Below the pieces are notes generated by a model that had not been told where the DNA came from, did no database searches, and was given only the letters and a program-made list of their open reading frames with translations. From JBEGQX01 sp041180805 (lineage in GTDB: Bacteria; Planctomycetota; Planctomycetia; Gemmatales; Gemmataceae): a stretch of DNA of 16,540 bases. Location of the stretch: NCBI GenBank assembly GCA_041180805.1, contig JBEGQX010000317.1:1-16540 (forward strand), given 5' to 3'. The translations under genes and the position numbers were made by a program. Shown here in pieces: positions 7,343 to 13,850 of this stretch. The first letter of the stretch is position 1; every line of letters starts with the position of its first letter.

Positions 7343-8071
7343 TTAAAATAATTCCACTTTCTGAATCCATGTGATTTGTATTTCTCCAAAAGAATCCGAT
7401 TGAATAGCTTGAATTGAATGTTTCTTAATGAGTTCAAGAATTGCAAGGAATAGCCCTATTAATCGAAGCTTATGGAAAGGAGGGGTGAAAAGATCCCTGA
7501 AGGCCATTTTGCCATGACTAAAAAGCCTTTCGGTTATTTCTTCCACATAAACTTCCATGGGCGTGATATCGACCACAATTTCCTGGCTTTGTGACACCAT
7601 GGTCTCACGCATGATTCTTCCAAAAGCACTGACAAGGTCCCATAATTCCACTTCCTGAATTGGTTTTTCGTTTATAGAGTTTGTGGAAATCGGAGCCTCT
7701 GTTTGCTGCCTGGGAATTTTTTGCAGATTTGTTTCAGCCCTTTCGTCAAGCAAGTCGACAGCTTCCTTGTATTTTCTGTACTCCATAAGTTGTCGAACAA
7801 TTTCGTTTCTGGTTTCCTCAGCTTTTTCTGATTTTTCAGTTTGTCTCGGTAGAAGAAGTTCAGACTTTATTTCCATGAGTTTGCTGGCCATCACCAGGAA
7901 GTCCCCTGCACTCCCAAGGTCCAAGATTTGTATTACAAATAGGTATTCTTTGAATTGCTCTGCGACTTTGCAAATGGCAATGTCCAGAATATCTACCTCA
8001 TCCTTTTTAATTAGGTGCAAAAGCAAGTCCATCGGGCCTTCGTAACTATCAAGTTTTACCCTGTAATCCAT
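7343..8071 (-). CDS. scpA: Segregation and condensation protein A
   Basis: Kleisin subunit of the bacterial SMC-ScpAB condensin, which bridges the SMC heads and organises and separates chromosomes. At 242 residues it has normal length. The N-terminal SMC-neck binding domain carries EGPMDLLLHLI (11-21) and VDILDIAI, then a long helical part (SKLMEIKSELLLP). The C-terminal winged helix reads LIGLFLAILELIKKH followed by GEIQI. Its ATG overlaps the stop of the upstream kinase gene by 1 bp (TAATG), so the two are almost certainly one transcript with coupled translation. scpB, often next to scpA, is not in the window. It ends 5 bp from the uvrB stop on the opposite strand. Confidence 0.95.
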   Translation of the reverse strand: MDYRVKLDSYEGPMDLLLHLIKKDEVDILDIAICKVAEQFKEYLFVIQILDLGSAGDFLVMASKLMEIKSELLLPRQTEKSEKAEETRNEIVRQLMEYRKYKEAVDLLDERAETNLQKIPRQQTEAPISTNSINEKPIQEVELWDLVSAFGRIMRETMVSQSQEIVVDITPMEVYVEEITERLFSHGKMAFRDLFTPPFHKLRLIGLFLAILELIKKHSIQAIQSDSFGEIQITWIQKVELF

Positions 8072-11000
8072 TAATCATTCCCTGTCTGGATTTCAAAGGG
8101 GATATCATTCCGGCTGAAAAAGTTACCTGCTTTTTCAGTATTTTTATGATTCCGAATCGTGTTATCTTCAAAAATATTTAGAACAGGCGTTAGATTCTCA
8201 AATGGTGTCATATGTATGACAGTAATATTTTTGGTGTTTAATGGGTAAATCGTAACAGGATCTAGATTTTTAGTTTCTGTGTTCAAAAGGTTTAAAGAAC
8301 CGTAATAATCCTTAGGTATTCCCGCCAAATGAAAACCTTTTTTTTTGTTTTTTACCAAGTTATCCAGATTGGAGGTTTCTCGTAGCAGTGTCTTGAAATG
8401 ATCTATTAGATTGGCGGATTCTTCATTTTCCATAGTGGAAGATTTGCTTGCGGTGCCGTTTCGGAATTTATCACAGGCTTCCAATATCGTTTTTTCAAGT
8501 TCCCCTAAAAGATGTTCGCTTCCAATACATACCTGGGTGAGAGCGGAATATTTTTCCTGGATTGCGGTTTGTACTTCTAAATCAATTTTTAAGAGATTTT
8601 CCAGTTCGTTTTGCTGGGGAAGATATTGGTTTTCCAAAAGGTTTGATGCTTTTCCGATTCTATCTTGAATTATTTGCACTCTTGATTGGCAGAACTCTAT
8701 TTCTCTTTTGTGTTCCGCGAGTTGCGTTTCCATGGTGGAGAATATTTTTTGTGAGAAATAATTTAAAAGTGCGTTTAGGCGCGCTTTAAATAGGCCCTTA
8801 AATACATCGGCAAGTTTGGGAACAACGCTTGACGGTTTTTCCGAAGATGTCCTTAATGACCCAAGCAGTGCCATGATTCTGAGGTGAGAGTTCTTGGTCT
8901 CATTGATGTTTCTATTTTCATCCTGATAGCAAGATTTTGCATGTAATGCAAAATTTGCCGCTAAAATTTTTAATAGTTCCTTGGCACCCGCAAATCTTAA
9001 ACCTGGTTGTTCAATAGTTTTCACAATCCAAGAATCAACATACTTGTTAAGGTCCTCGATTTTTTCAAGGTACCTTCGATGAAGGATTTTTGCAAATAAA
9101 CCATGATTTAAAGAGTCAACATTTGTCTCTTCGTAGTTTCCAAGGAAATCTTTGCTTTTCGATAAAACATCAAGAGAGGTTTTTTCAACATCCTGATTAG
9201 ATGAAACATTTGCAATTTTGTAAAGGCTTTCGAGCAATTCCTTCAAGAAAAAAGAATCGGCAGGCATTTCCAAAGATTGATCCAAGCCTTCCTTCAGAAA
9301 TTCATGCAGGTTTGCTGGTAAAATTTTTAAGTTTTTAAGTTCCTGTTCAGCTTGAACTTGTAATTCCCTGGTTTTTGAAGGCAGCCAATGGTTCCAGAAA
9401 GCAATTAGTTTGATGGCCGTAGATTCGTTTCTTAATCCGGAGGGAGATAGACTTTCCAGTTGCAGGGTCTTTACACCTGCAGAGAAGAACTTGTAATTAT
9501 GATCTTGTATTTTACAAGTCTCTATCTGCGAGATGTCTTTCTTTTCTGAAAGAAGGTCGGAAAATAATATATTCAAAAATTCAGCAGTGGATTTGTCAGA
9601 TTCGTTAGAAATATTTAAAAGAACGACCTTGTGAATTTTCTTTTCACTTATTTTTGAACAATAAAAAATGATTTCCAGAAGATTCGCCCTGGCATTTTCA
9701 ATGTCTTGTGCATTGACTGTAGTTGATGCGGGGATTAGGAATAGAAGAGTTACATTAGGAGTCAAAAGTCCTTCCCCGGATGAAATTTCTTCAATCCAAG
9801 AAATTAAATCAAATATCGCACCTGAAGCACCGCCAGAAATGTTGGCCATGATAGTTATTTCTGGACGCATCTTTTGTCCAAAAGTAAGTAGTGATTCCTT
9901 ATTCCAAATAGAACTAATCTGGTTCTGAAGTTGTTGGCAAACCTTTTCACGAGCGTCCAATAGGGCAAGTCTTCCTAATGCCCTGCTCCCGCCTGTGGAA
10001 AGATCTTTGGGTATTTGGTACAGCTTGTTTAGAGGTAACCAAGTTTTAAGTTTTTCTAACTTTTCCTGGTCCCTAAGGTAATAATTTGGCCTATTTAATG
10101 TGCAAATAATTGTTTGATCAGGAGAAAGTGATTTGTTTGGATCCCCTGTCTGGATACCTAAGCTATCCATGTCTATTCCCAAAGGTTCTATTTTAACCAA
10201 TGGAAAGTTTGCATTTTTTGTTTCTTTGGATTGGCTGTTCCAAAGTCCAATATTCTCAACTGCGGTTTTTCCCAACCCTATCAATAGAATCCCGGAAGGT
10301 CTTAATTGATCATCAATGTTGTTTGATTTCTCTGCTTCCGAAGGTTTTATTTCCTTAGTTTGATTTAAAGCAGGCTGACTTTTAAAATTAATGGTTCTTG
10401 AAAGATCTTCCATCGGTTGCGAAGTGGTCATCCGAGTTATTTCAACAGGGTATGGAATCGTTTTTTGAATGGTTGGTTCGATTTTTGGTGGGTGAGTTAT
10501 TTCCTGGCAGGCTGATAATTGCTCTACAAACTCCTGACAGGAAGCATATCGTTGTTCAGGAATTTTTGACAAAGCTTTGGCAAGAACAGATCGTTCCAAA
10601 TGAGGCAATGAAGATAAGTCTGGTTCTTCATTCAAGTGCATTTGAATGAGTTTTCTTAGGTTGTCAGCCTCGAAAGGTCTTTTGCCCGTCGCCATTTCCT
10701 GGTATACGATCGCAAGGCTATATTGATCTGAATATTTACTTGGCCAACCTTCGATTAATTCTGGAGGAGAATAAACCGGAGTTATTGTACCCTGGTAATC
10801 ATTGCTGTTGAAAGTGAGTTCACGAACAAGTCCAAAGTCCCCAATTTTCAAATGGTTTTGAACAAGAAAAAGGTTGTGGGGTTTTATATCAAGGTGTTGT
10901 AATTGGTACTGGGATTGGATTAAGTCCAAAGCTTCAGCAGCTTCAAAAAGATATTTAATCAATTCAGTTTTTGGAATCCCTGGAAGTCCTTTGGCATTAT

Positions 11001-11304
11001 ATTCTTTATATCGGCCCCAAAGATTTTTATCTGCCAGTTCCATGACAACCATGAGAATTCCATCAGTGATATCCACGCGTTCCATGGATAAAATGAATGG
11101 GTGGCGAATAGATTTGATCCTGTCTATCGATTGTTTTTCAAGAGCCGCTTTGTGGACCCCTTGGCTGGTATTTACAAATTTAATTGCCTTTAATAATCCA
11201 CCGGGTGCTGATGCCTTCCAAACCTCTCCAAAGCCACCTTCTCCAATCTTTTCAATGGTTTTGTAACCGGGTATTGGTTCGTAATTAGGGTAGATTTTAA
11301 CCAT
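8071..11304 (-). CDS. Ser/Thr kinase fused to tubulin-like domain
   Basis: A 1077-residue protein. Residues 12-268 are a Hanks-type Ser/Thr kinase: glycine loop GEGGFGEV (21-28), Lys42 (KAIK), probable helix-C Glu56, catalytic loop HLDIKPHN (Asp139, with Leu replacing the HRD Arg), DFG at 156-158, and activation segment GTITPVYSPPE. A polar linker (about 270-335) follows. From about 337 the pattern fits the Tubulin_2 (tubulin-like) family: ILLIGLGKTAVENI, PLGIDMDSLG, GGSRALGRLALLDAR, and a G-box-like SGGASGA (490-496). The rest is mostly helical, with a probable coiled coil at about 850-940. There is no membrane segment. The kinase call is firm; the tubulin-like call rests on motif order and is an inference. 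It is coupled to scpA through a TAATG overlap. Confidence 0.85.
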   Translation of the reverse strand: MVKIYPNYEPIPGYKTIEKIGEGGFGEVWKASAPGGLLKAIKFVNTSQGVHKAALEKQSIDRIKSIRHPFILSMERVDITDGILMVVMELADKNLWGRYKEYNAKGLPGIPKTELIKYLFEAAEALDLIQSQYQLQHLDIKPHNLFLVQNHLKIGDFGLVRELTFNSNDYQGTITPVYSPPELIEGWPSKYSDQYSLAIVYQEMATGKRPFEADNLRKLIQMHLNEEPDLSSLPHLERSVLAKALSKIPEQRYASCQEFVEQLSACQEITHPPKIEPTIQKTIPYPVEITRMTTSQPMEDLSRTINFKSQPALNQTKEIKPSEAEKSNNIDDQLRPSGILLIGLGKTAVENIGLWNSQSKETKNANFPLVKIEPLGIDMDSLGIQTGDPNKSLSPDQTIICTLNRPNYYLRDQEKLEKLKTWLPLNKLYQIPKDLSTGGSRALGRLALLDAREKVCQQLQNQISSIWNKESLLTFGQKMRPEITIMANISGGASGAIFDLISWIEEISSGEGLLTPNVTLLFLIPASTTVNAQDIENARANLLEIIFYCSKISEKKIHKVVLLNISNESDKSTAEFLNILFSDLLSEKKDISQIETCKIQDHNYKFFSAGVKTLQLESLSPSGLRNESTAIKLIAFWNHWLPSKTRELQVQAEQELKNLKILPANLHEFLKEGLDQSLEMPADSFFLKELLESLYKIANVSSNQDVEKTSLDVLSKSKDFLGNYEETNVDSLNHGLFAKILHRRYLEKIEDLNKYVDSWIVKTIEQPGLRFAGAKELLKILAANFALHAKSCYQDENRNINETKNSHLRIMALLGSLRTSSEKPSSVVPKLADVFKGLFKARLNALLNYFSQKIFSTMETQLAEHKREIEFCQSRVQIIQDRIGKASNLLENQYLPQQNELENLLKIDLEVQTAIQEKYSALTQVCIGSEHLLGELEKTILEACDKFRNGTASKSSTMENEESANLIDHFKTLLRETSNLDNLVKNKKKGFHLAGIPKDYYGSLNLLNTETKNLDPVTIYPLNTKNITVIHMTPFENLTPVLNIFEDNTIRNHKNTEKAGNFFSRNDIPFEIQTGND

Positions 11305-11440
11305 GGATAATTTGGAAAAGCTTTGATGAAGTTTTAAAAATTAGGCACTTAAAAATCATAACATAAAAAAATGATAATATTAGGAATTACTTTTCCTCAA
11401 TTATTTCGAGAAACTAATACAAAAATTGTCGGGTGTTAGA
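11305..11440. promoter_or_regulatory. Divergent intergenic region, kinase gene and mfnB
   Basis: This AT-rich 136-bp region lies between the - strand kinase-scpA unit and the + strand mfnB, so both promoters should lie here. For mfnB, TAATAC (11415-11420) or TAATAT (near 11374) could act as a -10 element, but I find no convincing -35 partner. Neither gene has a strong Shine-Dalgarno site. I see no clear operator or long inverted repeat. Confidence 0.35.
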
Positions 11441-12154
11441 ATGGTTAAGGTTTTGATAAGTTTACGAAACGCGGCAGAAACTAAAAATGCAGCATCCTTG
11501 CCAATTGATTATTATGATTTTAAGGAACCTGAAAATGGTTCCATGGGGTCGTTAAATAAATCCGATTTGCTTGAGGCAATAAAGGTTTTAGGTCGGGACA
11601 AAAAGATCAGCATGGCCTGTGGTGAATTGGAGAAAGCTACATCCGATTCCTGGCAATGGGATATGGATGTAGATTTTTTTAAGGTTGGATTGGCAGGACT
11701 TGAAAGTCATAAAGAAACATGGATTTCGAAAATTTTAGAGCTTCGCAGGATTTTGCAAACAAGAAAAACATTCCCTGTTCTTGTGCCGGTTTTTTATGCA
11801 GATCACAAACTTGCAAACTCTCCGCCGGTGTTGAATGGGGTAAAAAAACTTTTAGCGGAAGGGTTTAGACTTTTTCTGGTAGACACATGGGCAAAAAGTG
11901 GAGGTGGTCTTTCAGATCATATGTCCACGGAAATGCTTATTGATCTTCAAAATATGATTTTGAATTCTGGTGCTGAATATGGATTGGCAGGTAAATTAAA
12001 TAAGGATGACTGCATTCGATTGATGAAAGCAAATATTTTGCCCAATTGGTTTGGTGTCAGGGGTGCCGTGTGTGTCTCAGGAAAAAGAGAGGCTGCCTTT
12101 GATGCTCCCTTGGCTAAAGAGTTCATTTCCTCGATTCAATTAGCTCAGAGATAA
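11441..12154 (+). CDS. mfnB: (5-formylfuran-3-yl)methyl phosphate synthase
   Basis: MfnB (formerly DUF556) makes the furan ring of methanofuran-type cofactors from two glyceraldehyde-3-phosphate molecules. The 237-residue protein has the TIM-barrel pattern of the family. Catalytic positions known from the methanogen enzyme appear to be present: Lys28 in YDFKEPENGSMG, Lys81 in FFKVGLAG, and Asp148/Lys152 in LVDTWAKSGGG, with the same four-residue spacing as the archaeal Asp/Lys pair. GLAGKL and GVRGAVC near the C-terminus also fit. I chose ATG 11441 over an in-frame TTG 15 bp upstream because homologues begin directly with the first strand (VKVLISLRN). Its 3' end overlaps the convergent mfnE gene by 15 bp. 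In bacteria this supports synthesis of the methylofuran C1 carrier. Confidence 0.88.
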   Translation: MVKVLISLRNAAETKNAASLPIDYYDFKEPENGSMGSLNKSDLLEAIKVLGRDKKISMACGELEKATSDSWQWDMDVDFFKVGLAGLESHKETWISKILELRRILQTRKTFPVLVPVFYADHKLANSPPVLNGVKKLLAEGFRLFLVDTWAKSGGGLSDHMSTEMLIDLQNMILNSGAEYGLAGKLNKDDCIRLMKANILPNWFGVRGAVCVSGKREAAFDAPLAKEFISSIQLAQR

Positions 12155-12706
12155 AAAATTAATCCAATTAATGTTAAGTTGATCTGGTTTATTTTTTATA
12201 AATTCCCCGAAAAAATCATCAACAAGACCAGCTTTTGATGCTTCAAGCCATGTAGTTTCACGTTCAATAGTGCAAGATTTTAACAGCCATAAACGGGATG
12301 CTTTAATTTTGATCGCATAGCGCAAAGATATTGTGTCAGATCGGACGGACCTACTGCAAGGAAGAACAGGTTTGTGTTTCGAATCCGTATCATTCTTGCA
12401 GAATGAATATGCGTCTAAAAAGAATATTCCTGGGTTATTAGGCAGGCCATCAGTCATTTTTGCGGGTGGGATCAAGGCCTCCCCTATTTTCTGCGAATTA
12501 AGTGTCATAATTTTTATGCAGTCCCAGTGCTCTTTTTCGGAGTTTGGGTCCGGGTTGCTTTTTTCATAATTTCGTACCTCGGTCCCTCCTCCTGAAACAA
12601 TCACTTTAACGGCAGATTGAAGCTTATTTAAAAACGAGGCCAATTTGGTTGCCAGGCAGGAGTCGGAAAACAGGCTTCCTCCGATTTTGATTACATCAAT
12701 TTCCAT
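12140..12706 (-). CDS. mfnE: Amino acid kinase family protein, MfnE-like
   Basis: A 188-residue member of the amino acid kinase superfamily, at the short end for it. Seen are the N-terminal phosphate-binding KIGGSL (7-12), the second glycine loop VIVSGGGTEVRNY (35-47), and a later segment SVRSDTISLRYAIKIKASRLWLLKS that matches the ATP-binding SD-x-x-S-x-x-A-x-x-x-x-A pattern. In methanogens MfnE phosphorylates [5-(aminomethyl)furan-3-yl]methyl phosphate to the diphosphate, the activated partner for MfnF. Assignment to MfnE rather than another kinase rests on the neighbouring mfnF, whose end it overlaps by 16 bp, and the facing mfnB. The pathway step between MfnB and MfnE, the transaminase MfnC, is not in the window. 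Confidence 0.75.
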   Translation of the reverse strand: MEIDVIKIGGSLFSDSCLATKLASFLNKLQSAVKVIVSGGGTEVRNYEKSNPDPNSEKEHWDCIKIMTLNSQKIGEALIPPAKMTDGLPNNPGIFFLDAYSFCKNDTDSKHKPVLPCSRSVRSDTISLRYAIKIKASRLWLLKSCTIERETTWLEASKAGLVDDFFGEFIKNKPDQLNINWINFLSLS

Positions 12707-13680
12707 GATTTTTCCTTGGCCAACTGTCCCACACTAAAAGCGCAAGAACATTCAGAAATTTGGACGTTGTGTTCTGAAGAGAAGCTAAAAAAAGTTTTGG
12801 AACCATAAAATTTGCGAAGAATGGTTTTCAGGAAGACTTCTCCTTCTCCACAAAGGTAAAACCATTTCGGCGAAATGTTTCGAATTGCGATTTGGTTTTG
12901 CACAGCATTAAGTATCCAAGAAGTTTGTTCCTCCACCGCTTTAAAGGCGAGATTTTTAATTTCGGCCTTGCTTAATGCTTCCAAGTCTTCGCAAATCATT
13001 CTTGCAATTCTTCTTTCAGAATTAATGACAGTGAATGGCTTTCCATCAGCCGTTTCCTTGCAACTTCGGTTCTCAACCAGATTTCCCAAAATCAAATGCG
13101 CATCCGAGGTGCTTGCAAACCATTCCTGAGCAAATTGCCTTCCCAGTAAAGAGGATAAAGGTGACCGGCGCATGCCAGTATATACAAGTTCATGATTTTT
13201 TAGGCGATCACGGTCTGTGTATCCCAAACTTTCAGGTTTGCCGGCAACCACCGGGATAATATCTGTGGTCGTAGAACCCATATCCAAAAGAAACCCAATT
13301 TCTTTCGGGTGTTTTTTTCCAACATAAGTTGCCATTGCCAGCCAATTTGAGGCAGCACACGGGAGTGGATTTATTTTTGCCTCCTGTAAAGACACAAATT
13401 TACCATGGTTCGTAAAAATCATTGATGATTTGTGAAATTTTTTAGGGATCGATTCCAGAACAGAAATGACCCCGGATTTTTTATCGGGAAAGCAATCGCA
13501 GAGCTCTGCTGTCATCGTGATAGCAATAGGCCCGGATACCTTCATTTTTTTCAAGAGTTTATCAAGACAATCCGCTAATTTTTCAGGATGTTTCCAAACT
13601 GGAAAAAAGTAAAGCAGGCTTTTTCCATCCTCGCGCCAAATTTTGATGTTTGCCCCACCAATGTCCAAGCCCGCATTCAT
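12691..13680 (-). CDS. mfnF: H4MPT-linked C1 transfer protein, MfnF-like
   Basis: A 329-residue member of the ASKHA/hydantoinase-like fold family annotated as H4MPT-linked C1 transfer pathway protein. Motifs are phosphate 1 LDIGGANIK (5-13), a family-specific MTAELCDCFPDKKSGV (56-71), phosphate 2 LLDMGSTTTDIIPV (131-144), VYTGMRRSPL (167-175), and CGEGE near the C-terminus. In methanogens MfnF joins the furan diphosphate made by MfnE to the tyramine part of methanofuran; in bacterial methylofuran the acceptor probably contains tyrosine. The ATG at 13680 is preferred to an in-frame TTG at 13698 because the protein then begins directly with the first beta strand. Its end overlaps the mfnE start by 16 bp, so the two form an operon. 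Confidence 0.82.
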   Translation of the reverse strand: MNAGLDIGGANIKIWREDGKSLLYFFPVWKHPEKLADCLDKLLKKMKVSGPIAITMTAELCDCFPDKKSGVISVLESIPKKFHKSSMIFTNHGKFVSLQEAKINPLPCAASNWLAMATYVGKKHPKEIGFLLDMGSTTTDIIPVVAGKPESLGYTDRDRLKNHELVYTGMRRSPLSSLLGRQFAQEWFASTSDAHLILGNLVENRSCKETADGKPFTVINSERRIARMICEDLEALSKAEIKNLAFKAVEEQTSWILNAVQNQIAIRNISPKWFYLCGEGEVFLKTILRKFYGSKTFFSFSSEHNVQISECSCAFSVGQLAKEKSWKLM

Positions 13681-13701
13681 GTAAAATAACACTTTCAAGT
13701 A

Positions 13702-13731
13702 ATAATAGTTTTAAAGCTGCATGGTGTACAA
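13702..13731 (-). promoter_or_regulatory. Possible mfnFE promoter
   Basis: On the - strand, TTGTAC (complement of 13726-13731) and TATTAT (complement of 13702-13707) are separated by 18 bp. The -10 match is good and the -35 match weak. Transcription would start about 15 bp before the mfnF ATG. Spacing and position are plausible but nothing else supports it. Confidence 0.28.
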
Positions 13732-13755
13732 AAAGACACATCGGCAGGGCCATAA

Positions 13756-13781
13756 ATGCCAAAGATTCTTGCTAATGGCAT
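13756..13781. repeat. Small inverted repeat, possible operator
   Basis: ATGCCA (13756-13761) and TGGCAT (13776-13781) form a perfect 6-bp inverted repeat with a 14-bp centre, located between the divergent mfnF and DUF1501 genes. CATAAAT also occurs twice, at 13751-13757 and 13779-13785, 28 bp apart. The half-site spacing would suit a dimeric regulator, but a 6-bp arm can occur by chance. Confidence 0.25.
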
Positions 13782-13838
13782 AAATTAAGTGTAGCTTTAA
13801 TTATCTGCTACGCAGTCCTGTGAAATTATCCCACCTTC

Positions 13839-13843
13839 AGGAG
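13839..13843 (+). promoter_or_regulatory. Ribosome binding site of DUF1501 gene
   Basis: AGGAG ends 7 bp before the ATG at 13851, the expected spacing. It confirms that start, which places the twin-arginine motif at residues 17-18. Confidence 0.7.
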
Positions 13844-13850
13844 CTGTTCA

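Noticed and set aside
7683..8045. Open frame of 120 codons on + strand inside scpA
   Set aside because: Ser-rich low-information translation opposite a well-supported scpA gene; no motif.
9668..9928. Open frame on + strand within the kinase/tubulin-like gene
   Set aside because: It lies opposite a single uninterrupted 1077-codon frame, with no ribosome site or family motif.
10874..11266. Open frame of 130 codons on + strand opposite the kinase domain
   Set aside because: The antisense frame carries the exact complement of conserved kinase motifs, which explains its openness.
11426..11440. Upstream TTG start adding five residues to MfnB
   Set aside because: The added residues are not expected in the family, and the ATG at 11441 places the first beta strand at the N-terminus.
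12180..12205. TTTAT-TTTTTT-ATAAA as a terminator after mfnB
   Set aside because: The stem is only A-T pairs and lies inside the mfnE coding sequence; it is too weak for an intrinsic terminator.
13681..13698. Upstream TTG start adding six residues to MfnF
   Set aside because: ATG at 13680 gives the compact N-terminus before the LDIGG phosphate loop that is normal for the family; the TTG has no better ribosome site.
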